From the NCBI GenBank assembly GCA_949284445.1, contig CASDVP010000004.1, positions 62,001 through 126,000 on the forward strand: 64,000 nt of DNA. Reading direction: 5' to 3'. This DNA is from an uncultured Bacillota bacterium. Lineage in GTDB: Bacteria > Bacillota_I > Bacilli_A > RFN20 > CAG-288. Each line of letters begins with the position of its first letter. Position 1 is the first letter of the stretch. The translations under genes were made by a program, and so were the position numbers. This document shows, in pieces, positions 1-9,586 of the stretch. Under the pieces are notes generated by a model. That model searched no databases, was not told where the DNA came from, and was given only the letters and a program-made list of their open reading frames with translations.

Positions 1-1208
1 AAGGCTACTCTTCTGTTCATTCACCTCATGGTTTATTCACTAAAGAGAAAGATATCATGGATGTCTGGTTTGATTCTGGCTCCTCTTTCTTAGGCAGCGA
101 TATTGCTTTAGGTCATCCATTCCCTGCAGATGTCATCTTAGAAGGAAACGATCAATATCGAGGCTGGTACAATTCTTCGATGATTCTTTCGGTTGCGACT
201 AGAGGTGTCACACCTTATAAACAGGTTCTTACCCATGGCTTCTTAGTCGATCAAAACGGTGAGAAATTCTCCAAATCTAAAAAGAATGGTATCGATCCTG
301 CAACCATCTGCAAAAACTTCGGTGCGGATATTTTGAGATTATGGACCACAACAATCGATTATTCGACCAGTGAAATCCGCTTATCACAAGATCTTTTAAA
401 GACGGTTAGTGATGAATATCGTAAGATCAGAAATACCTTTAAATTCATGTTAGCTAATCTATTAGATGATGATGAAGGACACGGTTTTGATCCTCATTAT
501 CAACCAGAAAAATTATCCTTGATAGATGAGATGGTTTTAAATAAACTTCATCAAGTCTTAATCGATGTTAAGAAAGGCTATGACACCTATAATTTCAGTG
601 CTAGCAGCGATGCGATCACTAATTTCTTGATCAATGATTTGAGCTCATTCTATCTCGATTTATCTAAGGATACTTTATATTGTGAAGCTAAAGACTCACC
701 TGCTAGAAGAAATGTCCAATATGTCATCCATCAGATCGTTAAAGATTTGACTATCGCCTATTCACCGATTTTGTGCTTCACAATGGAAGAGATTTATTCC
801 TATTTGACTGATGAGAAGAAAGAATCAGTTGCTTTAGAGGATTATCCATCTGATTTAACAGTCGATGAGAAACTTTCTGATAAATATCAAATATTATTGA
901 ATCTCAAATCTCATATCAATAGCGTTCTTGAACCTCTTAGAAAAGATGGAACAATCGGCTCCAATAGTGAAGCTCTCGTCTATTACTGCCCTGATGCAGC
1001 TGAAAAAGAACTGATCACTGAGATGGGAGAAAAAGAGGTCGCTAGACTCTTACTCGTTTCCGAGTTTATTGTTTCTGATGAAACTAAAGCTATGAAACAT
1101 CCAGGTGTCAAGTGCGATCGCTGCTGGAACTATTTTAACGATGTGACTGAAGTCGAAGGCAGTCATCTCTGCTCCCGCTGCTTACATGCTTTAGGAGAAG
1201 ATAAGTGA
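1..1208 (+). CDS. ileS: Isoleucyl-tRNA synthetase, C-terminal part (5' end outside window)
   Basis: The reading frame is open from the left edge, so only the last ~401 residues are visible. The enzyme charges tRNA-Ile in the cytoplasm. Seen: the end of the catalytic domain with DVWFDSGSS; the KMSKS-loop variant EKFSKSKKN about 90 residues into the visible part; the anticodon-binding helical region; and a C-terminal zinc finger with CDRC and CSRC pairs, typical of bacterial IleRS. KFSKS in place of KMSKS still keeps the catalytic lysines. The TGA stop overlaps the GTG start of lspA by two bases, so ileS-lspA-rluD read as one operon. Class I synthetase identity is secure; splitting from ValRS/LeuRS rests on the C-terminal zinc finger and the lspA neighbour, the classic ileS-lspA pairing. 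Confidence 0.95.
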   Translation, partial: GYSSVHSPHGLFTKEKDIMDVWFDSGSSFLGSDIALGHPFPADVILEGNDQYRGWYNSSMILSVATRGVTPYKQVLTHGFLVDQNGEKFSKSKKNGIDPATICKNFGADILRLWTTTIDYSTSEIRLSQDLLKTVSDEYRKIRNTFKFMLANLLDDDEGHGFDPHYQPEKLSLIDEMVLNKLHQVLIDVKKGYDTYNFSASSDAITNFLINDLSSFYLDLSKDTLYCEAKDSPARRNVQYVIHQIVKDLTIAYSPILCFTMEEIYSYLTDEKKESVALEDYPSDLTVDEKLSDKYQILLNLKSHINSVLEPLRKDGTIGSNSEALVYYCPDAAEKELITEMGEKEVARLLLVSEFIVSDETKAMKHPGVKCDRCWNYFNDVTEVEGSHLCSRCLHALGEDK

Positions 1209-1819
1209 ATTTTATAAATAAGTATCGCTTTCAATTAAAAATCGTTTTGTTTTCTCTTTTGCTTGCGATTTTGCTCGTTTTAGATATCATCACTAAATAC
1301 ACCGCCTTTAATAATTTGAGTCAGTATGAAGCAGTCACTGCTATACCCTATCTTTTCAACTTCACTTTAGTCTTTAACAAAGGCGCTGGTTGGGGAATGT
1401 TCGAAGATCAAAAATGGTTTTTGTGTACGGTATCGGCAGTTTTAGGAACAGCGATTCTTGGATTTTTAATCTATAGATTCAAGAAGTTAAGACTACCGGT
1501 TATCATCGCTTTAGTCTTGATGGTCGCTGGCGCGTATGGAAATCTCATCGACCGAATAGGTTATGCTGCTTCTTTAGGTATTTATAAAGAAGGTGTTGTC
1601 GATTTTCTTCAATTCGCTTTTTGGACTTCATTTCCTGTGTTTAATCTCGCTGATTCCTATCTTGTCATCGGTATTTTTATTCTGATCATCTATGCGATAG
1701 TGCTCTTTATCAATGAACATTTTTATAACAAGAATAAAGTTAAATCCGAACCTGAATTGAGCGATGAAGACTTGGCTAAAAGAATCACTGAGAAGAAGGA
1801 TGAAATAAACCATGAATAA
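1205..1819 (+). CDS. lspA: Lipoprotein signal peptidase II
   Basis: Membrane aspartyl peptidase that cleaves the signal peptide of diacylglyceryl-modified prolipoproteins. Four hydrophobic segments are visible. The two catalytic aspartates sit in GNLIDR (Asp116) and FNLADS (Asp150), and the family motif FNKGAGWGMF comes before them. The start is GTG overlapping the ileS stop. At 204 residues it is ~40 longer than usual; the surplus is mainly a charged cytoplasmic C-terminal tail after the last membrane segment. Several predicted lipoproteins in this window (at 25152, 58507 and 59340) would be its substrates. The stop overlaps the start of the next gene by 8 bases. Confidence 0.96.
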   Translation: MNFINKYRFQLKIVLFSLLLAILLVLDIITKYTAFNNLSQYEAVTAIPYLFNFTLVFNKGAGWGMFEDQKWFLCTVSAVLGTAILGFLIYRFKKLRLPVIIALVLMVAGAYGNLIDRIGYAASLGIYKEGVVDFLQFAFWTSFPVFNLADSYLVIGIFILIIYAIVLFINEHFYNKNKVKSEPELSDEDLAKRITEKKDEINHE

Positions 1820-2729
1820 AGTTGAAGAACTGATTGCAAACGAAAGCGGAAGATTAGATGTTATCATCAGTAAAGCGTTAAATATTTCCAGATCGCAAGT
1901 TGCTAAGTCGATCAAAGCCAATCAAGTTTTGGTCGACGGCAAAGTCATCAATCAAGCTTCTTATAACGTTAAACCAGTCCAAAAGATTCTGTTCACACAA
2001 ATCGAAGAAAAAAAGACATTTGATAAACCTAAAGTTGAATGGGATATCAATTATGTTTTTAAGGATGAAGATATTGCGATTGTGAATAAACCACGCGGTC
2101 TTGTGGTTCATCCAGCTCCTGGTCATCAAGATGACACTTTGGTGAATTATCTTTTCTCTCAGGAAGATGATTTTGCCTTTGATCCTGATAATAGCAGTGA
2201 TGTAAGACCTGGTATCGTTCATCGAATCGATAAGGATACCTCTGGTTTGCTTGCGGTCGCTATGAACAAAGAAAGCCAAAAGATGCTTCAAGAAGAGATA
2301 CGGACCAAGGATTTTCATCGCTGTTATTTAGCATTAGTCTATGGTGATATCAAGCATAAAAGATTCAGAATCGATGCACCTTTAACAAGGCCGAATCACA
2401 CCGAAAGAAAAGCCCGTGTCGATGAATTTAAAGGGCGTGAAGCTATCACTCATTGCACTTTATTAGGAAATAACGGTGAAGTCTCTTTGCTTAAGTGTGT
2501 TCTTGATACTGGACGAACACATCAGATCAGAGCTCATTTAGCATATATTGGTCATCCGATAGTAGGAGATTTGCTTTACGGTCATCAGGATAGCCGTTTA
2601 AAATTACAAGGCCAGTGCTTACACGCTTATTCTTTGTCTCTGATTCATCCAAAAACTTTAAAGCGCATGACATTTTATGCGCCGTTAGATGATTATTTTA
2701 AAAGATTAATCCGTTATTTCTTTAAATAA
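1812..2729 (+). CDS. rluD: RluD-type pseudouridine synthase
   Basis: RluA/RluD-family enzyme converting uridines to pseudouridine, probably in 23S rRNA. An N-terminal S4 RNA-binding domain (about residues 12-60, GRLDVIISKAL...SRSQVAKSI) is followed by the catalytic domain. The HRIDKDTSG motif places the catalytic aspartate at Asp140. The later GRTHQIRAHLAYIGHPI block is also characteristic. Its 305 residues match the family. It is translationally coupled to lspA (8-base overlap), a common arrangement in Firmicutes. The exact rRNA target (RluD-like or another RluA paralogue) cannot be told from sequence alone. Confidence 0.9.
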   Translation: MNKVEELIANESGRLDVIISKALNISRSQVAKSIKANQVLVDGKVINQASYNVKPVQKILFTQIEEKKTFDKPKVEWDINYVFKDEDIAIVNKPRGLVVHPAPGHQDDTLVNYLFSQEDDFAFDPDNSSDVRPGIVHRIDKDTSGLLAVAMNKESQKMLQEEIRTKDFHRCYLALVYGDIKHKRFRIDAPLTRPNHTERKARVDEFKGREAITHCTLLGNNGEVSLLKCVLDTGRTHQIRAHLAYIGHPIVGDLLYGHQDSRLKLQGQCLHAYSLSLIHPKTLKRMTFYAPLDDYFKRLIRYFFK

Positions 2730-2742
2730 AAAGGAGGAAGCT

Positions 2743-3972
2743 ATGAAACAAGAAATCATTGAAAATTATGCGAAGCTGATCGTTAAAGTAGGCGTTAATG
2801 TTCAGAAAGGACAAGAGGTTTTTATATCTGGTTCGGCTGAAATCATCGAATTCTTAAGACTCGTCAGTAAAGAATGTTATTTAGCTGGTGCGAGCCGTGT
2901 TTTTGTTGAACTGACAGATACAGAACTTGAACGATTGAATATCGCTTATGGAGATGAAGAAAATTTCAAACATCTCAATGAAATGGAAAAAGGCAAACAA
3001 GAACATTTCATCAAGAATTTTCCCTGCCGTATCTTTATTGAATCTGATGATCCAGATGCATTAAAAGGCGTTGATCAAAACAAGTATGGTCGCATTCTCT
3101 CTAACAAGAGCAAAGAGATCTGGAGTTATAGAAGTAAATGGGATGATGAATGCCAGTGGTGTATAGCTGGTTATCCTTCTTTGAAATGGGCTAAAAAAGT
3201 TTATCCTGAGCTGAAAGATGATGAAGCTAAAGAAGCGTTATTAGAATTGATTTTAAAAGTTTCTAGGGCTTATGAAGGCGATCCGATCGAAAATTGGAAA
3301 AAGCATAATGATGCCTTAGTCGCACATATGAATAAACTCAATTCTTTAAATCTGCGCAAACTTCATTACACATCTAAGAAAGGCACTGATTTGACTATCT
3401 CCTTGATTCCTGATGTCATCTTTGAAGCTGGTGGTGAAGCTACCAAAACTAAGAAGATTCCTTTCCAGCCGAATATCCCCACCGAAGAATGCTTTACTTC
3501 CCCTGATAAATTCAAAACTGAAGGTATCGTCTATGCGACAAAACCTTTGAGTTTAAGAGGTGAGGTCGTCGAAGATTTCTATCTGAGATTCCACGATGGT
3601 AAAATCGTTGAAGTTCACGCTAAAAAAGGTGAACAGGTTTTAAAAGATGCTATCTATACTAATGAGAATGGATGTTATCTAGGCGAGTGTGCACTCGTCC
3701 CTGTAAATTCTCCCATCAATCAAACAAATATTCTTTTCTTCTCAACTCTATATGATGAAAACGCTTCCTGTCATTTAGCTTTTGGAAAAGCCTTCCCGAT
3801 GCTGATCAAAGATTATGATAAGAAAACTGCTGATGAGATCAAGGCTTATCCTCTCAATGAATCGACTACTCACGTCGATTTCATGATCGGTGATGAAACA
3901 TTAGATATCGTCGGTACTGATAAAGACGGTAAGGAGATAGTGATCTTCAAACAAGGTCGTTGGGCTATCTAA
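2743..3972 (+). CDS. M29 family metallo-aminopeptidase (AmpS/PepS-like)
   Basis: Cytoplasmic aminopeptidase of the thermophilic-aminopeptidase family M29, which removes N-terminal residues from peptides using two metal ions. Seen: the N-terminal KLIVKVGVNVQKGQEVFI segment, the metal-site region with GGEATKTKKIPFQPNIPTEE, and the downstream blocks ALVPVNSPINQT, NASCHLAFG and STTHVDFMIG, all typical of M29. The length (409 residues) is normal. A strong AAGGAGG lies 6 bases before the ATG. Thirteen bases separate it from the rluD-like gene, so it may end that operon; a strong terminator follows. Names used for relatives include ampS, pepS and ypwA-type; I do not choose one. Confidence 0.9.
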   Translation: MKQEIIENYAKLIVKVGVNVQKGQEVFISGSAEIIEFLRLVSKECYLAGASRVFVELTDTELERLNIAYGDEENFKHLNEMEKGKQEHFIKNFPCRIFIESDDPDALKGVDQNKYGRILSNKSKEIWSYRSKWDDECQWCIAGYPSLKWAKKVYPELKDDEAKEALLELILKVSRAYEGDPIENWKKHNDALVAHMNKLNSLNLRKLHYTSKKGTDLTISLIPDVIFEAGGEATKTKKIPFQPNIPTEECFTSPDKFKTEGIVYATKPLSLRGEVVEDFYLRFHDGKIVEVHAKKGEQVLKDAIYTNENGCYLGECALVPVNSPINQTNILFFSTLYDENASCHLAFGKAFPMLIKDYDKKTADEIKAYPLNESTTHVDFMIGDETLDIVGTDKDGKEIVIFKQGRWAI

Positions 3973-3975
3973 AAC

Positions 3976-4016
3976 AAAACAGCCGCTTTCACAATCATGA
4001 GCGGCTGTTTTATTTT
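3976..4016. terminator. Bidirectional intrinsic terminator
   Basis: A perfect 12-bp stem (AAAACAGCCGCT at 3976-3987 with AGCGGCTGTTTT at 4000-4011) has a 12-base loop, and T-rich sequence follows on both strands. It lies between the convergent aminopeptidase gene and the small secreted-protein gene, and slightly overlaps the 3' end of the latter. Confidence 0.9.
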
Positions 4017-4387
4017 TCGTTTTCAGGTTCTTTTAATTTATCATCGACCACTTCTACTTTGGTGACATTGTTGAGCTTTGGCGGATATTCTAATGATATC
4101 GAACCATCATAAGTGACTTTTAACGTTTCGCCTTCTTTCACTTGTTCGATGGTTGTCTCTTCTTCATCGCGATAAATTTTGGTTTTATCGATATCGAAAG
4201 TGTAAAAATAATCTTCAGTCTCGGTGTTAGTCACATTGACACCCCAAAAACCGTTGATGTTTGCATAAGTTCCGGTGATGACATATTCGCCATTTGTTTC
4301 AATCTCTAGATTTTTGATGTCATCGTTTGGACTGTCTTTAGAAAAGCCAGAGACAAGACTCAAGGCTGCAAAGAGAAAAGTTTTCAT
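4010..4387 (-). CDS. Small secreted protein, DUF3221-like
   Basis: 125 residues from the ATG at 4387. The N-terminus has a lysine followed by a hydrophobic stretch (MKTFLFAALSLVSGF), a probable signal peptide without a lipobox cysteine. The mature part is beta-rich, with a C-terminal segment (ETLKVTYDGSISLEYPPKL) that resembles the SYP-containing end of DUF3221/YobA-type proteins; the similarity is weak and by eye. An upstream TTG at 4402 would add five residues but overlaps the putative -10 box, so I chose the ATG. No Shine-Dalgarno is present; a TATAAT lies six bases before the ATG (see findings). Function unknown. Confidence 0.7.
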   Translation of the reverse strand: MKTFLFAALSLVSGFSKDSPNDDIKNLEIETNGEYVITGTYANINGFWGVNVTNTETEDYFYTFDIDKTKIYRDEEETTIEQVKEGETLKVTYDGSISLEYPPKLNNVTKVEVVDDKLKEPENEK

Positions 4388-4393
4388 AAAATT

Positions 4394-4399
4394 ATTATA
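4394..4399 (-). promoter_or_regulatory. -10 box placed for a leaderless transcript
   Basis: On the minus strand a perfect TATAAT ends six bases before the ATG at 4387, so the expected transcription start falls on the start codon itself. A weak -35 (TTAACT) lies 18 bases upstream. There is no ribosome-binding site in between. Confidence 0.5.
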
Positions 4400-4429
4400 C
4401 AAAATTTTAAGTGATAAAGTTAAGCTGAT

Positions 4430-5356
4430 TCACTCGCGATAATTGCGAAAATAACGTTTCACATAGTTTCTTAAATATTCATCTGGAAATCTCTTTTTCA
4501 AGATGTGATAAACGGTATCGACTGTCGCACTTGCACCTTTTGGAATTTTGACACCAAATTTATCTTCAAGCTTTTTCCATTCCTGTAAAAAAGTGTATCT
4601 AGCGATGACTGAACTGACAGCAATCGATGGATAATAAGTTTCACCTTTGGTTTTAAAGTATAAGGGATTTGATATCAGTTCATCTCCAACCAATCGTTTA
4701 TAATTATCTTCGCTTTCAAACTGATCGATATAGACAATCAGTTCATCGCTGAGATCATATTTTTTCTTTAAACCTTCCTGGGCAAAGTTGTGACATTTAG
4801 CCATGATTTTATGGATGTTAAAATGATTTTCTACTAATGTTGATAACTTTTCAGGCGAGAGCATGACGATATAATTTTTGATTCTTCTTTTGATTTTGGA
4901 ACCGATTTCTAAAATGTAATCATCAGTCATCTTTTTCGAATCATTGATTTTTAGATTTTCTAAAAATCCGATATCGTTTTCATCAATATAAGAAGCGACG
5001 ACTATCAAAGGACCAAAGAAATCGCCAACACCGACTTCATCTGATCCGATTTGGGCGGAGAGATCATCCCAATTTTCAAAATAATTTCTTTCTTTTTTGG
5101 GTGTTTTCTCAACCTGAGTGATAGTGATTTTATCTGAGAAAAATTCAGCTTCTTCAAGAGCTTTTTTATCACCAAAAAAGATGATTGTGTAGATATCTTT
5201 TCGATTTTTATATGCATGAATTTCGACACCATTGATCCTGGTACAAAAATATTCGTATGGGCGTTTGACATCCTTTATCTCTTCAGCGTGATAGAAATCT
5301 TTGATCTCTTCGGCTTTTGCTTGATCAACTTTAATTTTTGCGTATAACAATAGCAC
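4430..5356 (-). CDS. rnhC: Ribonuclease HIII
   Basis: Cleaves the RNA strand of RNA-DNA hybrids and removes ribonucleotides and R-loops. An N-terminal TBP-like substrate-binding domain (residues ~1-85) is followed by the RNase H fold starting at IGSDEVGVGDFFGPL, the HIII form of the GxDExGxGD catalytic motif. Further conserved blocks are NDSKKMTD and the C-terminal KGASATVD region. 308 residues is typical. The first possible start is GTG at 5356, only three bases after GAGG; a TTG at 5350 has better spacing and may be the real start. It lies divergent from mutS2; an rnhC-mutS2 neighbourhood is common in Firmicutes. Confidence 0.95.
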   Translation of the reverse strand: MLLLYAKIKVDQAKAEEIKDFYHAEEIKDVKRPYEYFCTRINGVEIHAYKNRKDIYTIIFFGDKKALEEAEFFSDKITITQVEKTPKKERNYFENWDDLSAQIGSDEVGVGDFFGPLIVVASYIDENDIGFLENLKINDSKKMTDDYILEIGSKIKRRIKNYIVMLSPEKLSTLVENHFNIHKIMAKCHNFAQEGLKKKYDLSDELIVYIDQFESEDNYKRLVGDELISNPLYFKTKGETYYPSIAVSSVIARYTFLQEWKKLEDKFGVKIPKGASATVDTVYHILKKRFPDEYLRNYVKRYFRNYRE

Positions 5357-5398
5357 AATCCTCTTTATTTCATATCATAATATAAGATGTATTCGTGG

Positions 5399-5404
5399 TA
5401 AAAT
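5399..5404 (+). promoter_or_regulatory. Candidate -10 box of mutS2
   Basis: TAAAAT ends nine bases before the mutS2 ATG, and no Shine-Dalgarno lies between them. A transcript starting ~7 bases downstream of it would have a 5' leader of only a few bases. No convincing -35 is seen. Confidence 0.35.
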
Positions 5405-5413
5405 TATTTTATT

Positions 5414-7729
5414 ATGAATAATAATATTTTAGAAGAAGTTAATAAAATTATCGATATTTATAAAAACTTTTTGACTAGCGAGTATTTGAAGAAATCATTT
5501 TCAATCGAATTTTTATCTAAAGATGAAGATGAATGGCGTCTAAATCATGAGTATCTGCATGAATTTGATAGATTCTCACAAGATGGAAATCAGATGTCTT
5601 TGCCTTCTCTTATTGATTTAGATAAGCATTTCGTAGCTTTAGAAAAAGGAGAAGTTTTATATCCTATCGAACTAAATAATATTTTGGAACTGTTGAATTG
5701 CGCTGAGTACTTATATGATTTATTAGCTGATAAAAAAGAATATTATCATTTGAATGATGACGCTTTAGATTTGAATCCTCTAGCCAACTTAAAGAAAGAG
5801 ATTTCTAATGCTCTTGAACCGGATATGACTATCTCTTCTAAGGCTAGTAATAAATTGAAAGAAATCCGTGATAAATTAGCTGATATCAATCGAGAATTAT
5901 CATCGATCATGTCTGTTTATAAAAATCGCTATAATCGTTATCTTTCTAATGATCTGATCACTTTAAAAGGTGGTGAAGAAGCTCTTCCTATTAAAAATGG
6001 AAATCAAGGTTATATCAAAGGCAGCATCGTCTCTTATTCAGCTAGTGGTGAAACTGTCTACATGGTTCCGTATGAAGTAATCGATTTGAGAAATAAGCAG
6101 AAACACCTACAAGAAGAAGAGGCCGATGAAGTGATGCGCATCTTAGCTGATCTTTCTCAAAAATGTGCAAAGCAATTAAAATATTTAAGGCGGGATTATG
6201 AGATCTATTTGACTTTTGATAGATATTTGGGTGCATACCGATTCGGTATATCTTATGATGGCCAGATTTCTGAAGAAAGTGATCATATCGAATTAAAATC
6301 TCTTTTTCATCCCTTATTAAAAGCCAAAAAAGTTGTGACTAATTCTCTGACTTTAGGATCGAATACACCGAGAACTCTATTGATCTCTGGACCTAATGCT
6401 GGTGGTAAATCAGTTTTGATAAAGTCGGTTGCTATATCAGTCTACTTAGATAGATTAGGACTTTTTGCACCTGCTAAAGATGGTGCTAAATTACCCTTTA
6501 TAGATGAAGTTTTTTTCCTGGGTGGAGATAATCAATCAGTTTTAGATAATCTATCAACGTTTTCATCACATATCATCGGAATCAAGGAAATAACTGAGAA
6601 AGCCACTTCTAATTCTTTAGTTATAATCGATGAAGTCGGTGAAGGCACCTCTCCAAGAGATGGTGAAGCTCTTGGTGTTGCCATTTTAAATTATTTTGTA
6701 AAACTTGGTTCATATACTATCCTGACTTCCCATTTTGATGCTTTGAAGTTTTATGCGGCATCAAATCCACAGGTTCTGACTGGTGCTATGGAATTTGATA
6801 ACAATGGTTTAGTCCCCACATATCATCTTTTATTGAATACAACTGGCAAATCTTATGGCATAGTTTTAGCAAAATCAATCGGTTTAAAATCCAGCATCAT
6901 CGATGATGCTATCGCTTTTCAGTCTCAGCGTTCAGATAGAGATGTTGATGCTCTATTAGAAAAATTAGCCGAGCAAGAAAGCCAGAATGAAAAGCGGGCC
7001 AGAATCCTTGAAAACACTAAAAAGAATCTTGAGCGTGTCATTCAGAAAAAAGAAGCTGCTATTAAAGCCTTGAATGAAGAAAAAGCCAATATCAAGAATA
7101 AAGCACAAGAAAAGGTTAAACGCCTTGTTGAAGAAAGAATCGAAGAGATCAACCAAATTTGGAAATCTAAGAATAATAGTGATTTACACTTTAATGAAGT
7201 AGCTGAGATGAAAGGCAAGTTAAAGAATATTTCTAATTTTCCAACCCCTGTCGATCAAAAACCATACCTGAATGATTTAAAGGTCGGCGAATTAGTTGAA
7301 GATGAAGACGGTCATCGCGGCATCATCCGAGAAATACGTAAGAAAGATGTCTATATCGATATGGATGGCTTGCGCTTTTTACGTCCTATAGCTGGTTTAA
7401 AGCGTGCTGTTAAAACGGTTAAAGATCTTAAAAATGAAGGTAAAGTTAAAGAGGTGACTACTAAATTAAATATTTTGCCTTCAAAAGGTGTCGAATTAAA
7501 TATCATCGGTCTACATGTTGATGAAGCGATGCGAGAAGTGGTCTCTTTTATTGGAAATGCCTCCTTGCGTAAGCTTCCATCTATCAGAATCGTTCATGGA
7601 ACTGGAACATTCGCTTTAAAAAATGCCTTGTGGAAGTATTTGAATAATCATAAAGAATTGATCAAAGATTATCGTTTAGGTGGAGAGGGAGAAGGTGGCT
7701 TAGGAGCCACTATCATTCATTTGAAATGA
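5414..7729 (+). CDS. mutS2: MutS2 family ATPase/endonuclease
   Basis: MutS2 proteins act on recombination intermediates and, in Bacillus, on collided ribosomes; they are not part of mismatch repair. Seen: a coiled-coil lever/clamp region (~1-290), the ABC-type ATPase with Walker A GPNAGGKS (residues 326-333), Walker B VIIDEVGEGT and the TSHF switch, a long charged coiled coil (~505-585), a KOW-like linker (~610-660) and a C-terminal Smr nuclease domain (from ~695) with GLHVDEA and HGTGT. 771 residues is full length. The stop overlaps the uvrC start by 4 bases (ATGA). The 5' end lacks a Shine-Dalgarno. Confidence 0.95.
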   Translation: MNNNILEEVNKIIDIYKNFLTSEYLKKSFSIEFLSKDEDEWRLNHEYLHEFDRFSQDGNQMSLPSLIDLDKHFVALEKGEVLYPIELNNILELLNCAEYLYDLLADKKEYYHLNDDALDLNPLANLKKEISNALEPDMTISSKASNKLKEIRDKLADINRELSSIMSVYKNRYNRYLSNDLITLKGGEEALPIKNGNQGYIKGSIVSYSASGETVYMVPYEVIDLRNKQKHLQEEEADEVMRILADLSQKCAKQLKYLRRDYEIYLTFDRYLGAYRFGISYDGQISEESDHIELKSLFHPLLKAKKVVTNSLTLGSNTPRTLLISGPNAGGKSVLIKSVAISVYLDRLGLFAPAKDGAKLPFIDEVFFLGGDNQSVLDNLSTFSSHIIGIKEITEKATSNSLVIIDEVGEGTSPRDGEALGVAILNYFVKLGSYTILTSHFDALKFYAASNPQVLTGAMEFDNNGLVPTYHLLLNTTGKSYGIVLAKSIGLKSSIIDDAIAFQSQRSDRDVDALLEKLAEQESQNEKRARILENTKKNLERVIQKKEAAIKALNEEKANIKNKAQEKVKRLVEERIEEINQIWKSKNNSDLHFNEVAEMKGKLKNISNFPTPVDQKPYLNDLKVGELVEDEDGHRGIIREIRKKDVYIDMDGLRFLRPIAGLKRAVKTVKDLKNEGKVKEVTTKLNILPSKGVELNIIGLHVDEAMREVVSFIGNASLRKLPSIRIVHGTGTFALKNALWKYLNNHKELIKDYRLGGEGEGGLGATIIHLK

Positions 7730-9519
7730 GCTATTTAGATTATCCTATCTTAGTTCAAAAGATATCGCTTTTACCAGATAGGCCTGGTTCTTATCAGATG
7801 AAAGACCAGAACGGGACTATCATTTATGTTGGTAAAGCTAAGTCATTATTAAAAAGAGTCAAACAATATTTCACACGTCCACAACAAGGCAAAGTTATGC
7901 GGATGGTGATGGAAATACGTGATTTTGATATCATTGAAACTAATAATGAAAAAGAAGCTCTTCTTTTAGAAATATCTTTGATACATAAATATTATCCTAA
8001 GTACAACATCATGCTGATGGATGATCGAATGTATCCTTATATCGCTTTGAAAAAGACTGGGGATCCCTTTTTAAAAATCAGCAGAAACGATAAAGAAAAA
8101 GGATATTATTATTTCGGCCCATTTCCTAATAGTTCAGCCGCTTATAAAATGATCGATCTGCTGAACAAAATATATCCTTTGAGAAAGTGTAAAACTTTAC
8201 CTAATAAACCATGCTTATACTACCATATGGGACAATGCTTAGCTCCTTGTATAAGAAAAATAGATTCCTTTGAATACGAGAGTATGATCGATGAAATAAA
8301 AAGCTTTTTAAATGGTAAGACGCAAGCTCTTGAGATCAGATTGAAGAATCAGATGAAATATTATTCTGATAATTTAGAATTTGAACGTGCAGCCGAATTC
8401 AAACAGCTTTTGAGCACGATTGAATCGATAACTTCAAGACAAAAAATTATTTTTGAAGATCATATCGATCGCGATGTTGTCGGTTATTCTATTCGAGAGG
8501 GATATATTTGTGTCGTTTTCTTGTTATATAGAAAAGGTGTTTTATTAGGAAAAAATAGTTATATCGAAGAGATAGAAGATGACTTAGAAGATATGCTAGA
8601 TAATATAGTGATGCAATTTTATACTAAGCATGAAAAGCCAAAGGAGCTCATTTTACCATCTGGCAGCGATTTGAGTATGCTATCAGAGGCGCTTGAAATC
8701 AAAACTATCTCACCGACTAGAGGTAAGAAAAGAGATTTATTAGCGATGGCTTTAGCTAATGCTAAACAAATGTTAGATCAACATTTTCAAACTGCTAGAT
8801 TAGAAGATGATGTCTTGAAGCTATTAGAAGAATTACAGCACAAATTAGGGCTAGATAAAACACCTTTAGATATTGAACTTTATGATAACTCTCATATTCA
8901 AGGATATGATTGTGTCGGTGCGATGGTTAAATATATCAATGGTCAAAAGGCTCCACAACTTTATCGTAAATACCATATTCACCAAGAGAATAAACAAGAT
9001 GATCTAGCTTCGATGGAAGAAGTATTGACCAGAAGGTTCAAGCGTTTAAAAGAAGAAAATCAAAAATATCCGGACTTGGTTATCGTTGATGGCGGATTTA
9101 ATCAATGTGAAGTAGCATTAAAAGTTAAACAAGAAATCGGTGTTGACATTCCTATAGCTGGCCTTGCTAAAAATGATAAGCATGAAACGGATTCATTGAT
9201 AAACGCTGATACTGGTGAAATCATCAAATTAGATCGAAATTCGCCTCTATTTTTCCTATTGATGCGCATGCAGGATGAAGTGCACCGCTATGCTATTACC
9301 TTCCATCGAAGCCTTAGAAATAAATCAAATTTTAAATCGCTCTATGATGATATCAAAGGCATTGGAAAGAAGAGAAGAGATAAACTTCTAGAGTTATTTC
9401 CTAGTTTGGAATCCTTATCTTTTGTCAGTATTGATGAATTATCACAGATAGTTCCGAGAGATATTGCTGAGCAAATACTAAAAAAGAGAGATGAGTTAAA
9501 TAAAGAGTTAAAGCAATAA
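7726..9519 (+). CDS. uvrC: Excinuclease ABC subunit C
   Basis: Makes both incisions in nucleotide excision repair with UvrA and UvrB. Domains in order: GIY-YIG nuclease (~10-95, RPGSYQMKD...IIYVGKAKSL), a cysteine-containing segment (~140-175), UVR motif for UvrB contact (~200-235), RNase H-like C-terminal endonuclease (~370-530, YDNSHIQG and VIVDGG) and C-terminal helix-hairpin-helix repeats (IKGIGKKRRDKLL). 597 residues is normal. It starts inside mutS2 by a 4-base ATGA overlap, so the two are co-translated; mutS2-uvrC adjacency is known in Bacilli. A tRNA-Pro gene follows on its own promoter. Confidence 0.97.
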   Translation: MSYLDYPILVQKISLLPDRPGSYQMKDQNGTIIYVGKAKSLLKRVKQYFTRPQQGKVMRMVMEIRDFDIIETNNEKEALLLEISLIHKYYPKYNIMLMDDRMYPYIALKKTGDPFLKISRNDKEKGYYYFGPFPNSSAAYKMIDLLNKIYPLRKCKTLPNKPCLYYHMGQCLAPCIRKIDSFEYESMIDEIKSFLNGKTQALEIRLKNQMKYYSDNLEFERAAEFKQLLSTIESITSRQKIIFEDHIDRDVVGYSIREGYICVVFLLYRKGVLLGKNSYIEEIEDDLEDMLDNIVMQFYTKHEKPKELILPSGSDLSMLSEALEIKTISPTRGKKRDLLAMALANAKQMLDQHFQTARLEDDVLKLLEELQHKLGLDKTPLDIELYDNSHIQGYDCVGAMVKYINGQKAPQLYRKYHIHQENKQDDLASMEEVLTRRFKRLKEENQKYPDLVIVDGGFNQCEVALKVKQEIGVDIPIAGLAKNDKHETDSLINADTGEIIKLDRNSPLFFLLMRMQDEVHRYAITFHRSLRNKSNFKSLYDDIKGIGKKRRDKLLELFPSLESLSFVSIDELSQIVPRDIAEQILKKRDELNKELKQ

Positions 9520-9534
9520 TTTTTATAGAACAAC

Positions 9535-9563
9535 TTGAAACATATTTCGCATCGTGGTATATT
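9535..9563 (+). promoter_or_regulatory. tRNA-Pro promoter
   Basis: TTGAAA (9535-9540), a 17-base spacer and TATATT (9558-9563) end 23 bases before the mature tRNA. This is a good sigma-A type match just after the uvrC stop. Confidence 0.7.
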
Positions 9564-9586
9564 AAATTTCGCTTTATAAAAGCACT

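Noticed and set aside
262..290. KFSKS in IleRS as a damaged KMSKS motif
   Set aside because: The second position of the motif varies in class I synthetases and the essential lysines and serine are present.
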